NCBI GenBank assembly: GCA_900550105.1 | Contig: URQW01000105.1 | Coordinates: 1 to 8,841, forward strand | Length of the DNA: 8,841 bases | Reading direction: 5' to 3' | Source: an uncultured Pelosinus sp. | GTDB lineage: Bacteria > Bacillota > Negativicutes > UMGS1260 | Shown: positions 1 through 6,858 of the stretch, piece after piece | Layout: every line of letters begins with the position of its first letter | Position numbering within the stretch: position 1 is the first letter of the stretch | Notes under the pieces: generated by a model | Databases searched by the model: none | The model's input: the letters and a program-made list of their open reading frames with translations, nothing else | Told to the model about the DNA's origin: nothing | Made by a program: the position numbers and the translations under genes

Positions 1-15
1 GTAAAAGAGGGTGTT

Positions 16-306
16 GTGCGGCAGGAAGAATCTGATGCCGGCCAGACATCGATTCGTCAGGAAAGCCATGAACTGATTCGCCGACTCTGCCGGATGGTTG
101 GCGATGCGGTAGCAATTACAACACTGGGCGGATTTCTCTTTGAAGGAGTTTTAGGCGCTGTAGAAGACGAATTGGCCATTTTGACTGTAGAGGATATTTT
201 TGGACCTGCTACAAGTTCTTCTATTTCCGATAATGACGTACGTTCTGTCGTCGTTAATTTAGAAGCAATTACATCAATAGCTTCCTCTACATGCAGGCCA
301 GATTAG
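16..306 (+). CDS. Small uncharacterised protein, possible Sm-like beta barrel
   Basis: I do not recognise this 96-residue protein as a named family. The first 20 residues are polar and probably flexible. Residues 20-30 look helical (ELIRRLCRMVG), followed by alternating hydrophobic strands with a glycine turn (AVAITTLGGFLFEGVLGAVEDELAIL, residues 31-56). This layout resembles the small Sm-like barrels seen in several Firmicute spore-coat or DUF2642-like proteins; that is inference from pattern only. No signal peptide or membrane segment is seen. The GTG start at 16 has an AGAGG-like site about 5 nt upstream, but the frame is also open to the left edge of the window, so the true start may lie outside. 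The gene ends just before a terminator-like hairpin at 329-384. Confidence 0.55.
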   Translation: MRQEESDAGQTSIRQESHELIRRLCRMVGDAVAITTLGGFLFEGVLGAVEDELAILTVEDIFGPATSSSISDNDVRSVVVNLEAITSIASSTCRPD

Positions 307-328
307 AATTTTGGCAAGATAAAGCAGG

Positions 329-384
329 GCTGTTCCGCTGTGGTCTTCCCAGTGAGAATCATGCTTGGCGGAACGGCTTTTTTT
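329..384 (+). terminator. Terminator-like hairpin with a long loop, possible attenuator
   Basis: The left arm GCTGTTCCGC (329-338) pairs with GCGGAACGGC (368-377), ten pairs with one G-T wobble, and is followed directly by seven T (378-384). The 29-nt loop is longer than usual for an intrinsic terminator. It would end transcription of the small upstream gene. The next start codon is only 30 nt beyond the T run and no promoter fits between them, so it may instead act as a leaky or regulated attenuator for the HipA-like gene. Confidence 0.7.
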
Positions 385-414
385 CTTGTGACAGGCTAAA
401 AAGGAGCGAAAAAG

Positions 415-1230
415 ATGGTCATTGCGGCAGAATATATCAAGCCTGTTGGGATTGGTGTGACAGCTCCGCAGTTTTTTCGTGGTCTAGATGGAAGGATTTA
501 TATTGTTAAGCTATGCCGCAAAGAAGAACATACGAAAGTACTTGCCAATGAGTGGCTTGGCGCGCGACTGGCCCAAGTTTTGGAACTGCCCTTGCCAACA
601 TATGATCAGATTGAAATATCGGCTGCAATCATTAATAGACATGTCATGCTGCAGAAACTGCAGGCTATGCCAGGTCTTCATTTTGCTTCAGTCTATTTGG
701 CCGATAGTGAGTATGTAACAAGGCGAGCTGTGAAAGAAGCACTGACAAACTGTAATCAATTAGTGGGAATTTTATTTTTTGACCATCTCTTTTGTAATCG
801 TGACCGGGCGAAAAACCGTAAAAATTTACTGATGGCCCCCACGCCGCAAGGGTATCAATGCTATGCGATTGATCATTCGCATTTTTGCGGCTCAGGCAAA
901 TGGTCTGTGGCTACGCTGGAAAAGTTAGGACCTATCGTAAAAATATATTATGGCTTTTTATTTGGGTTTCTATTGCAGCGATTTGCCAAGCGTGAAGATT
1001 TTATACCTTACTTAACTAGGGTAAAAGCGATTGATGCAGGACTAATTGATTCTATTTTACAAGAGATTCCTGAACCTTGGCTGAGATCGTCTGAGGAACG
1101 GCAAGCTTTGGCTGCTTTTATTCAACAACGCTGCGGTTTAGCAGATAAGATATTCACTGAACTATGTCGTCAAATTCCCGTGGTCAGAGGTGGAACAAGC
1201 CGCTACAGCTATCGGCGCATCAAGCTGTAA
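415..1230 (+). CDS. Stand-alone HipA-like kinase-fold protein
   Basis: This 271-residue protein matches the layout of the HipA-like kinase domain found alone in many Firmicutes (HipA_2 type). Visible kinase elements, in order: a beta-strand lysine in YIVKL (K32), a helix glutamate in ANEWLGARLA (E46), the LELPLPTY turn at 56-63 that also occurs in HipA proteins, the catalytic loop FCNRDRAKNRKNLL (126-139; D130 as likely catalytic base, N134 or N137 as metal ligand), and AIDHSHF (D153) in the DFG-like position. These suggest ATP binding and protein or small-molecule phosphorylation; the target is unknown. The HipA N-terminal subdomain and a HipB antitoxin gene are both absent, so a toxin-antitoxin role is not supported. 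AAGGAG at 401-406 lies 8 nt before the ATG. The pdaB-like gene follows after 73 nt. Confidence 0.75.
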   Translation: MVIAAEYIKPVGIGVTAPQFFRGLDGRIYIVKLCRKEEHTKVLANEWLGARLAQVLELPLPTYDQIEISAAIINRHVMLQKLQAMPGLHFASVYLADSEYVTRRAVKEALTNCNQLVGILFFDHLFCNRDRAKNRKNLLMAPTPQGYQCYAIDHSHFCGSGKWSVATLEKLGPIVKIYYGFLFGFLLQRFAKREDFIPYLTRVKAIDAGLIDSILQEIPEPWLRSSEERQALAAFIQQRCGLADKIFTELCRQIPVVRGGTSRYSYRRIKL

Positions 1231-1261
1231 TAAAAGTGATTGCTCCTTTGGTTATATTTTT

Positions 1262-1288
1262 CTTATAGCGCACATAAGGTGCTATAAG
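1262..1288 (+). promoter_or_regulatory. Hairpin overlapping the pdaB-like ribosome binding site
   Basis: CTTATAGCGC (1262-1271) pairs with GTGCTATAAG (1279-1288), ten pairs including one G-T wobble, around a 7-nt loop. The right arm contains the first three bases of AAGGAGGT (1286-1293), and the T run at 1256-1261 could extend weak pairing into GGAGG. In RNA this would partly hide the ribosome binding site of the deacetylase gene. There is no T run after it, so it is not a terminator. Regulation is inferred from position only. Confidence 0.5.
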
Positions 1289-1303
1289 GAGGTGGGGGGC
1301 AAT

Positions 1304-2047
1304 ATGCTCGTTATTAATTTGCGGCGGCTCTTTGTACACCGTCATTTATTTTATAGCCTTGTTGGTTTATTCATGATTGGCGCTGTATATATACAAGTGG
1401 CTGATTTAATTGGTCATGAATCCTTAGCCATAGCGGGAACTAGAACTGACCAAAAAGTCGTTGCCTTAACTTTTGATCATTCCTGGGGCAATAAATATAC
1501 TGGATCTATTTTAGATACGCTCCAAAGCCGCAATTTAAAAGCAACCTTTTTTATTATGGGGCCTTGGGCAAAGAAGTTTCCCGAGGTGGCGAAACGGATA
1601 GCGACGGACGGACACGAAATCGGCAGTCATGGCTATCGCCATGAAAATTATGGCGATATGGGTGTTGAATGGGTTAAGGAAGATATCCAAAAGGCTCATG
1701 GGTTAATTAAGGAAGTGACAGGGGTAGATCCAGTTCTGCTGCGTCCGCCTAATGGCCATTATAGTAATCAGTCCATTGCAGCAGCGCAGGAACTGGGGTA
1801 TAAGACAATTATTTGGAACATTGATTCGCTTGATTGGAAAAATCCCGGCAAAGATGTGATTATCGAGCGCGTCGTTTCCCGGTTAAAGCCAGGTGCTATT
1901 ATTTTGTTGCATGCGTCTGATACACCGACACAGACTGCTGAGGCTTTGCCGGAACTGCTTGATAAAATTGCCGGAGCCGGCTATAAGATTGTTACAGTTG
2001 GTGACTTATTGGCCAATTATAGTGAAAAAGGAATTTTGCGACATTAA
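1304..2047 (+). CDS. pdaB: PdaB-type membrane-anchored polysaccharide deacetylase
   Basis: A 247-residue member of the NodB-fold carbohydrate esterase 4 family, closest by motif to the sporulation protein PdaB, which is needed for spore cortex integrity in Bacillus. Residues 13-34 form one hydrophobic segment after a basic start (RRLFVHRH), a signal anchor that puts the enzyme outside the membrane. Catalytic motifs: TFDHSWG (D58), GHEIGSHGYRH (H109 and H113, metal ligands), RPPNGHY (R147), DSLDW (174-178) and ILLHAS (H203). The second aspartate of the usual TFDD motif is replaced by H59. PdaB relatives as I recall them also lack it (TFDISWG-like), so activity may be altered or use different metal ligation. 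The ATG at 1304 is chosen because AAGGAGGT (1286-1293) sits 10 nt upstream; an in-frame extension to 1190 would overlap the preceding gene without a ribosome site. A terminator follows immediately. Confidence 0.85.
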   Translation: MLVINLRRLFVHRHLFYSLVGLFMIGAVYIQVADLIGHESLAIAGTRTDQKVVALTFDHSWGNKYTGSILDTLQSRNLKATFFIMGPWAKKFPEVAKRIATDGHEIGSHGYRHENYGDMGVEWVKEDIQKAHGLIKEVTGVDPVLLRPPNGHYSNQSIAAAQELGYKTIIWNIDSLDWKNPGKDVIIERVVSRLKPGAIILLHASDTPTQTAEALPELLDKIAGAGYKIVTVGDLLANYSEKGILRH

Positions 2048-2069
2048 ACAGGCTACGGCCTGTTTTTTT
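2046..2069 (+). terminator. Intrinsic terminator after the deacetylase gene
   Basis: AAACAGGC (2046-2053) pairs perfectly with GCCTGTTT (2058-2065) around a TACG loop, with Ts continuing to 2069. The loop is a UNCG tetraloop closed by C-G, one of the most stable RNA loops. The last two bases of the TAA stop codon form the base of the stem, so gene end and terminator are fused. Confidence 0.9.
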
Positions 2070-2078
2070 GTGCAGCTA

Positions 2079-2108
2079 TTTACAGTCAGGCGCAAGTTGT
2101 GGTATAGT
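2079..2108 (+). promoter_or_regulatory. Promoter of guaA, sigma-A type with extended -10
   Basis: The -35 box TTTACA (2079-2084) and -10 box TATAGT (2103-2108) are separated by 18 nt. TGG directly before the -10 box gives an extended -10. Transcription would start near 2115, leaving a leader of about 70 nt before guaA. The leader carries a small hairpin, TCGTTA/TAACGA (2147-2161), ten bases before the ribosome site. I see no convincing purine riboswitch in this length. Confidence 0.7.
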
Positions 2109-2184
2109 ATTTTTCTATAAAGAAGGTTCGGTTATTTATGTTGATTTCGTTATTCTAACGAGAAAAATATAGGGAGGGATTAGT

Positions 2185-3735
2185 TTGTCATTGCAGAAAG
2201 AAACCATTTTGGTATTGGATTTTGGTGGGCAGTATAATCAGCTGATCGCCAGACGTGTAAGAGAATGTAATGTATACTGTGAAGTATTTCCACATACATT
2301 GAGTCTTGCGGAAATAAAGGAAATGCAGCCAAAGGGTATTATATTCACTGGTGGACCAAACAGTGTGTATGAAAAAGATTCTGCTGTTTGTCAGGAAGAA
2401 TTATTAGAACTTGGGATTCCTATTCTGGGGATCTGTTATGGATCGCAGCTTATGGCCCATTTGCTTGGCGGTAAGGTAGTAACAGCACCGATCAGCGAAT
2501 ATGGCAAAACAGAAGTCCATATACAAAATAAAGCATCCAAACTCTTGGAGGGTGTTTCCGAAAAGACAATTTGCTGGATGAGTCATACAGATTATATAGC
2601 GGAAGCTCCTGCTGATTTTACGGTAACGGCATCGACTCCCGTTTGTCCTGTAGCGGCCATGGAAAATGAAGCAAGAAATTTATATGCGGTACAATTCCAT
2701 CCTGAAGTTATGCATACAGTGGAAGGCATGAAAATGTTGCATAACTTCGTATTTAACGTGTGTGCCTGCCGCGGCGACTGGAAAATGGATTCGTTTGTAG
2801 AGAAAACAATCGAAAGCCTGCGTGAAAAAATCGGTACAGGTAAAGTATTATGTGCCTTATCTGGTGGTGTCGACTCTTCGGTAGCGGCAGTCCTTCTTTC
2901 CCGAGCGATTGGTAAACAGCTTACCTGCGTTTTTGTAGATCACGGTCTGCTTCGTAAGAACGAAAGCGAAGAAGTCGAAGGCGTATTTGGTCCTAAGGGA
3001 CAATATGACCTCAACTTTATCCGAGTAGATGCGAAGAAGCGTTTTTATGAAAAACTGAAAGGCGTAACTGACCCTGAAACAAAGCGGAAAATTATTGGTG
3101 AAGAATTTATTCGTGTTTTTGAAGAAGAAGCGAAAAAAATAGGTACGGTTGATTTTCTGGTACAAGGAACGATTTATCCCGATGTGATTGAAAGCGGTCT
3201 GGGAAAATCAGCAGTCATTAAATCCCACCATAACGTGGGCGGGTTGCCTGATTATGTTGATTTTAAAGAAATCGTAGAACCACTTAGAATGTTGTTCAAA
3301 GATGAAGTAAGACGGGCAGGAAGAGAACTTCAGATTCCTGAATATCTGGTGAGTCGCCAGCCGTTCCCTGGTCCTGGTCTTGGCATCCGCATTATTGGGG
3401 AAGTTACGGAAGAAAAAGTGAAAATTGTGCAGGAAGCAGATGCTATTTATCGGGAAGAAGTCGCAAAAGCCGGGATTGCTCAGGATTTGGGACAATACTT
3501 TGCCGCATTGACGAATATGCGTTCAGTAGGTGTTATGGGAGACGGCCGTACGTATGACTATGCCATTGCGCTTCGTGCCGTTATGACTTCCGATTTTATG
3601 ACAGCTGAAAGTGCCCAAATGCCATGGGAAGTCTTGTCGATTGTGACAAGTCGCATCATTAATGAAGTAAAAGGCGTGAATCGTGTAATGTATGATTGCA
3701 CAGGCAAGCCGCCGGCAACCATTGAATTTGAATAA
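2185..3735 (+). CDS. guaA: GMP synthase (glutamine-hydrolysing)
   Basis: Converts XMP, ATP and glutamine to GMP in the last step of guanine nucleotide synthesis, in the cytoplasm. All 516 residues of a normal-length enzyme are present. The N-terminal class I glutamine amidotransferase domain (about 7-195) has the nucleophile C84 in GICYGSQ and the H172/E174 pair in QFHPEV. The ATP pyrophosphatase domain has the P-loop SGGVDSS (226-232) and VDHGLLRKNE (251-260). The C-terminal dimerisation and XMP-binding part shows QGTIYPDVIESG (328-338), SHHNVGGLP (347-355), RQPFPGPGLGIR (391-402) and the terminal KPPATIEFE. The start is TTG, supported by AGGGAGGG (2171-2178) six bases upstream. The gene is monocistronic: own promoter upstream, strong terminator downstream. 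No key residue is missing. Confidence 0.98.
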   Translation: MSLQKETILVLDFGGQYNQLIARRVRECNVYCEVFPHTLSLAEIKEMQPKGIIFTGGPNSVYEKDSAVCQEELLELGIPILGICYGSQLMAHLLGGKVVTAPISEYGKTEVHIQNKASKLLEGVSEKTICWMSHTDYIAEAPADFTVTASTPVCPVAAMENEARNLYAVQFHPEVMHTVEGMKMLHNFVFNVCACRGDWKMDSFVEKTIESLREKIGTGKVLCALSGGVDSSVAAVLLSRAIGKQLTCVFVDHGLLRKNESEEVEGVFGPKGQYDLNFIRVDAKKRFYEKLKGVTDPETKRKIIGEEFIRVFEEEAKKIGTVDFLVQGTIYPDVIESGLGKSAVIKSHHNVGGLPDYVDFKEIVEPLRMLFKDEVRRAGRELQIPEYLVSRQPFPGPGLGIRIIGEVTEEKVKIVQEADAIYREEVAKAGIAQDLGQYFAALTNMRSVGVMGDGRTYDYAIALRAVMTSDFMTAESAQMPWEVLSIVTSRIINEVKGVNRVMYDCTGKPPATIEFE

Positions 3736-3803
3736 TATCATTGTCTCGGGGCACTGCCATTTATTCTGTAAAGGGCCAAAATGGCTAACCCGCCGACATA
3801 GAC

Positions 3804-3855
3804 AAAAAGACCTTGCATTAAAGCTTTTCTGAAGCTTGGTGCAAGGTCTTTTTTT
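3804..3855. terminator. Bidirectional terminator between guaA and the AraC-family gene
   Basis: AAAAAGACCTTGCA (3804-3817) pairs perfectly over 14 bp with TGCAAGGTCTTTTT (3840-3853), and Ts continue to 3855. The loop contains two AAGCTT copies that can pair with each other and lengthen the structure. The A run before the stem gives a T run on the minus strand, so the same hairpin can end guaA from the left and the minus-strand regulator gene from the right. Confidence 0.92.
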
Positions 3856-3910
3856 ATCCTCAACCCGCGAAAATACAGGAATTTCTGCTTGCTGAAGAGA
3901 GTGTTCACCA

Positions 3911-4855
3911 TTAAAGCTGACGAGGAGAAGTACCATAATATTGTTTAAAGGCCTTATAGAAATTACTGCTATTGCTGTAGCCGAGCATATCAGAAATAGC
4001 AGCAATGGAAAGATCCGTATGATCCAATAATAGCTTGGCTCTTCGCATACGTGATTCAGTCAGCAGGGCAGAAAAGGTCTTCCCTGTCTTTTCAGGCAAA
4101 AGACGGGAAATATAGACGGGGTGATATACGAAATGGGATGCAATGTCATTCAATGTTACAGAATCAGAGTGTGATTCGATATATTCCATAATCCGGTCAA
4201 TTAATGTCGTGCCAGTAGTTAGATGCTGACGCTTGTATTCATAGGAAAGATACATTGCAAGGGACATGACCATAGGTTTTAAAATTTTCTGTGAATCCTC
4301 TGTTTTATGAGCATATTCAAGAATCATGACATTCAGCAGCTGCCAGATTGGCGAAGAAGCTGGTATTTCCAGATGAACGAACTCTTCTGCATATTTGTTT
4401 TTCTGTGGTTCCAGAAAAAAATTAAGCATGGAGCTATCGGCTGAGAGCGCACTAAGGTATTCCCGGAAAAAGGTTTCTTTACGAATCAGTACTCCAAGAA
4501 TAATACATTCGTGATCAGAATCCCGCTTAACAGCATAGCCGCTGTAGGGCTGACCGATATAGCAGTCGCCTTCTTTTACCGTAATCCGATTGTTATAGTT
4601 AGCGCTTAATACATCATAATCTCCGTGGTAAGCAAAATGAATGAAAAAAAAGTCTTGGCGGTGAAAACGCTCCTCAATTTTTTTCCCTTTAAATGCACAT
4701 ACCATAACTTCTTCGGATTGCTCTCCCAACCAATGCGAAATCAGTTCGTTATTTCCTGATGACGGATCTGGGCTAAAGTCCCAATTGAGGTGCGGAAAGT
4801 CTTGACCGAGTTTTTCTAATGCGTGATCGATTTCGGTATCGCAATTCCAAGACAT
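3911..4855 (-). CDS. AraC-family transcriptional regulator
   Basis: A 314-residue regulator with a sensory N-terminal part and a C-terminal AraC/XylS DNA-binding domain. Residues about 50-125 look like a cupin-type ligand pocket: beta-rich, with ITVKEGDCYIGQPYSGYAV typical of these sensors. The last 97 residues (218-314) hold two helix-turn-helix units, the first around SVTLNDIASHFVYHPVYISR (232-251) and the second around LSIAAISDMLGYSNSSNFYK (282-301), ending with the family signature YYGTSPRQL. The start at 4855 is preferred because GAAAGGA (4864-4870) lies 8 nt upstream; an upstream ATG at 4900 has no ribosome site. It diverges from the alcohol dehydrogenase gene, the usual arrangement for a local activator of that operon. 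The ligand is unknown; a substrate or product of the reductases is a reasonable guess. Confidence 0.9.
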   Translation of the reverse strand: MSWNCDTEIDHALEKLGQDFPHLNWDFSPDPSSGNNELISHWLGEQSEEVMVCAFKGKKIEERFHRQDFFFIHFAYHGDYDVLSANYNNRITVKEGDCYIGQPYSGYAVKRDSDHECIILGVLIRKETFFREYLSALSADSSMLNFFLEPQKNKYAEEFVHLEIPASSPIWQLLNVMILEYAHKTEDSQKILKPMVMSLAMYLSYEYKRQHLTTGTTLIDRIMEYIESHSDSVTLNDIASHFVYHPVYISRLLPEKTGKTFSALLTESRMRRAKLLLDHTDLSIAAISDMLGYSNSSNFYKAFKQYYGTSPRQL

Positions 4856-4863
4856 ACTAGCGT

Positions 4864-4870
4864 TCCTTTC
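4864..4870 (-). promoter_or_regulatory. Ribosome binding site that sets the AraC-family start
   Basis: Read on the minus strand this is GAAAGGA, 8 nt before the ATG at 4855-4853. The alternative ATG at 4900 is preceded by CCAAAAACGTTGCA, which has no purine-rich ribosome site. The shorter 314-residue product is therefore favoured over 329. Confidence 0.65.
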
Positions 4871-4920
4871 TTCATATTTCTGAGCAATTATTTCAAGCAT
4901 TGCAACGTTTTTGGTAAATC

Positions 4921-4936
4921 AGATATGCTTATATCT
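4921..4936. promoter_or_regulatory. Perfect inverted repeat in the divergent regulator/dehydrogenase region, candidate operator
   Basis: AGATAT (4921-4926) and ATATCT (4931-4936) are perfect inverted copies with a GCTT spacer. The repeat lies where minus-strand transcription of the regulator gene should begin, just beyond its -10 box. A protein bound here could control the regulator itself and act from upstream on the dehydrogenase gene. AraC proteins more often bind direct repeats, so the binding protein is uncertain. The sequence is AT-rich, and chance is possible. Confidence 0.4.
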
Positions 4937-4937
4937 C

Positions 4938-4966
4938 ATTATAGGTTAAAATACGCCATAATTAAA
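4938..4966 (-). promoter_or_regulatory. Promoter of the AraC-family gene
   Basis: On the minus strand a perfect TATAAT (plus-strand 4938-4943) follows TTTAAT (4961-4966) after 17 nt. The -35 box is poor, matching the consensus at three of six positions. Transcription would start near 4931, giving a leader of about 75 nt to the ATG at 4855. For the divergent dehydrogenase gene I see no convincing -35/-10 pair, consistent with a promoter that needs an activator. Confidence 0.5.
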
Positions 4967-5051
4967 GTTGATATTTAGCGCTGATTTGGACGGGAAAAAT
5001 CTATATGATGGAGTAGTATCAAGAATGTTCAAATTGAAGGGAATAGAACAT

Positions 5052-6215
5052 ATGTATAATTTTTACTTTTATATGCCGACAAAAGTACTATTTGGAGCGG
5101 GAAAACTTCAGGAACTGCATACAGAAGTACTCCCGGGAAAGAAAGCCCTGATCGTGACCTCCAATGGTTCATCTACGAAGAAGTTCGGATATCTGGACGC
5201 GCTTGAGAAAGAACTGGAGCTTGCAGGAGTTAACTATGAGATTTTTGATGAGATCCGTCCAAATCCGACAAACCGTAATATTATGGATGGTGCAATGATA
5301 GCAAAGGAGACAGGCTGTGAGTTTATCGTTGCACTTGGAGGAGGATCCGTCATGGACTCCAGCAAATGTATCGCACTCATGATGACCAATGCGGGTGATA
5401 TCTGGGATTACAGTTATTCGGTAAACGGAGGAAAAAAGAATCCAGAAAAAGATGCCGCTCCGATTGTCGCTATTACTACTTCAGCAGGAACGGGGAGTGA
5501 AGTGGATTGTTGCGCGGTGCTCAGCAACGACGAAGTAAGTGAAAAATCTGGTTTTTTACTTCCATCCATGTTTCCGGTACTGTCTGTTGTTGATTCCAAT
5601 TTAATGATGAGTGTACCGCCTAAATTTACAGCTTTTCAGGGATTGGATGCTTTTTTCCATGCAGCAGAATCTGTGATTAATAAGAATGAGCATCCGATGG
5701 GAGAAATGTTTGCGCTGAAAGCTATCGAACTGATTGCCGCCAATCTCCCGGTTGTATATCGTGATGGAAGCAATCAGGAAGCAAGAGCAAATATGGCACT
5801 GGCTAATTCACTTGCGGGCTACTACATGCTCATCACATCAGCGCATACTATGGAACATGCCATGGGATCCTACCACGAAAATCTGGTCCACGGTGCTGGT
5901 TTGATTATGATTGCTCATGCCTATTATGATTTCTTTGCAGAACGTAAAGCAGCAGAAAAACAGATGATCAAAATGGCTAAAGCAATGGGAGTGGAGAACC
6001 CGACATCCGGAAAAGATTTTATTAGAGCATTGGATGAGCTGATTGAAGCAGTCGGATGTGAAAATCTCCGCATGAGTGATGCCGGAATCAAGGAAGAAGA
6101 GCTCACAAAGTATCCGAAGAGAATACACGAGGTGCTCGGCGGCGACATTACCGCAGACCCGTTACCGCTTACGGATGAAGATTACCTTGAAATCTATAAG
6201 AAATCATATCGTTAA
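5052..6215 (+). CDS. Iron-containing (group III) alcohol dehydrogenase
   Basis: A 387-residue NAD(P)-dependent dehydrogenase of the family that includes butanol dehydrogenase and lactaldehyde reductase (FucO); it interconverts an aldehyde or ketone and an alcohol in the cytoplasm. The dinucleotide-binding half shows PTKVLFGAGKL (9-19), ALGGGSVMDSSK (94-105) and TTSAGTGSEVD (142-152). The C-terminal metal-binding half has D199 and H203 in GLDAFFHAAES, H269 in HTMEHAMG and H280 in LVHGAG, all four expected ligands. The ATG at 5052 is chosen because GAAGGGAA lies about 8 nt upstream and the product then begins at the family's normal MYNFYFYMPT-like start; in-frame starts at 5025 or 4968 lack family support. 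Leucines are mostly CTN codons, with only about three TTA. It is first gene of an apparent operon with the flavoprotein 54 nt downstream. Substrate unknown. Confidence 0.93.
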   Translation: MYNFYFYMPTKVLFGAGKLQELHTEVLPGKKALIVTSNGSSTKKFGYLDALEKELELAGVNYEIFDEIRPNPTNRNIMDGAMIAKETGCEFIVALGGGSVMDSSKCIALMMTNAGDIWDYSYSVNGGKKNPEKDAAPIVAITTSAGTGSEVDCCAVLSNDEVSEKSGFLLPSMFPVLSVVDSNLMMSVPPKFTAFQGLDAFFHAAESVINKNEHPMGEMFALKAIELIAANLPVVYRDGSNQEARANMALANSLAGYYMLITSAHTMEHAMGSYHENLVHGAGLIMIAHAYYDFFAERKAAEKQMIKMAKAMGVENPTSGKDFIRALDELIEAVGCENLRMSDAGIKEEELTKYPKRIHEVLGGDITADPLPLTDEDYLEIYKKSYR

Positions 6216-6269
6216 GAGCATAATGTAGCAGATAACTGTAATTTATTACATAATTTAAGGAGGATAAAT

Positions 6270-6842
6270 ATGTCTAGAAAAAACATCGGAGCAAAGCCAT
6301 ACATCACACCGATGCCGGTTTTGATGATTTCATCTTATGATGAGGCTGAAAATCCGACCGCTATGTTAGCAGTATGGGGTGGAATCACGAATGAGACAGA
6401 AATTACTATCACCGTAGCATCTCAGAGAAATACGTTAAAGGGAATTCTTGCCAGAAGTTCTTTTGTTGTAAGTATGGCGGATGTGGAAAATGAAGTTGCT
6501 TGTGATTACCTTGGTATTACAACAGGAAATAAAGTGGAAGATAAGTTTGAGAAGTCTGGATTCCATACAACAAAGTCCGAATTCGTAGATGCACCGATTA
6601 TCGATGAGCTTCCTTTTGCCGTTGAGTGCAGAGTGAAGAGTTATGATGAGGAAAACTGGAGACTGGTAGGCGAAATCGTCAATGTAAGTCTGGATGAACG
6701 GATTCTTGGAGAAGATGGCAAGGTATCATTTGAAAAATTCCATCCGATCACTTTCGATTGGATGAATAAGTCCTATTTGTCTGTTGGTGAAAAGGTCGGT
6801 AATGCTTACCGCGACGGACTTCAGTTGAGAGAGAAGAAGTAA
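6270..6842 (+). CDS. Flavin reductase-like FMN-binding protein, copy 1
   Basis: A 190-residue protein of the flavin reductase-like/flavoredoxin family, which binds FMN on a split beta barrel and passes electrons to or from flavin or a partner enzyme. Family features are PYITPMPVLMISSYD (10-24), the barrel strand ITITVASQRNT (45-55), the helix and strand ILARSSFVVSMA (59-70), CDYLGITTGNKVEDKF (78-93), APIIDELPFAVEC (108-120) and the C-terminal SYLSVGEKVGNAYRDG (168-183). No membrane segment or iron-sulfur cysteine cluster is seen. AAGGAGG (6257-6263) is six bases before the ATG. It lies 54 nt after the dehydrogenase gene and 16 nt before a related second copy, so the three are probably cotranscribed. 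A dedicated redox partner role for the dehydrogenase or reductase products is inference. Confidence 0.85.
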   Translation: MSRKNIGAKPYITPMPVLMISSYDEAENPTAMLAVWGGITNETEITITVASQRNTLKGILARSSFVVSMADVENEVACDYLGITTGNKVEDKFEKSGFHTTKSEFVDAPIIDELPFAVECRVKSYDEENWRLVGEIVNVSLDERILGEDGKVSFEKFHPITFDWMNKSYLSVGEKVGNAYRDGLQLREKK

Positions 6843-6858
6843 GAGGAGGTTGTTTATT

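Noticed and set aside
415..1230. HipBA-type toxin-antitoxin module
   Set aside because: No small helix-turn-helix antitoxin gene flanks the kinase-like gene; the small upstream protein looks like a beta barrel and is separated by a terminator-like hairpin.
2070..2184. Possible purine riboswitch before guaA
   Set aside because: The leader after the promoter is only about 70 nt and shows one small 6-bp hairpin. I could not find the three-way junction or conserved loops of a purine aptamer.
2857..3495. Long minus-strand reading frames opposite guaA
   Set aside because: They lie wholly inside a complete, highly conserved gene, have low-complexity phenylalanine-rich translations and no ribosome sites.
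3523..4005. Minus-strand reading frame spanning the guaA end, terminator and regulator end
   Set aside because: It would run through the 14-bp bidirectional terminator and overlaps two real genes in other frames; the translation resembles no family.
5414..6148. Minus-strand reading frames opposite the alcohol dehydrogenase
   Set aside because: They are antisense to intact conserved dehydrogenase motifs, with serine-rich or phenylalanine/cysteine-rich translations and no ribosome sites.
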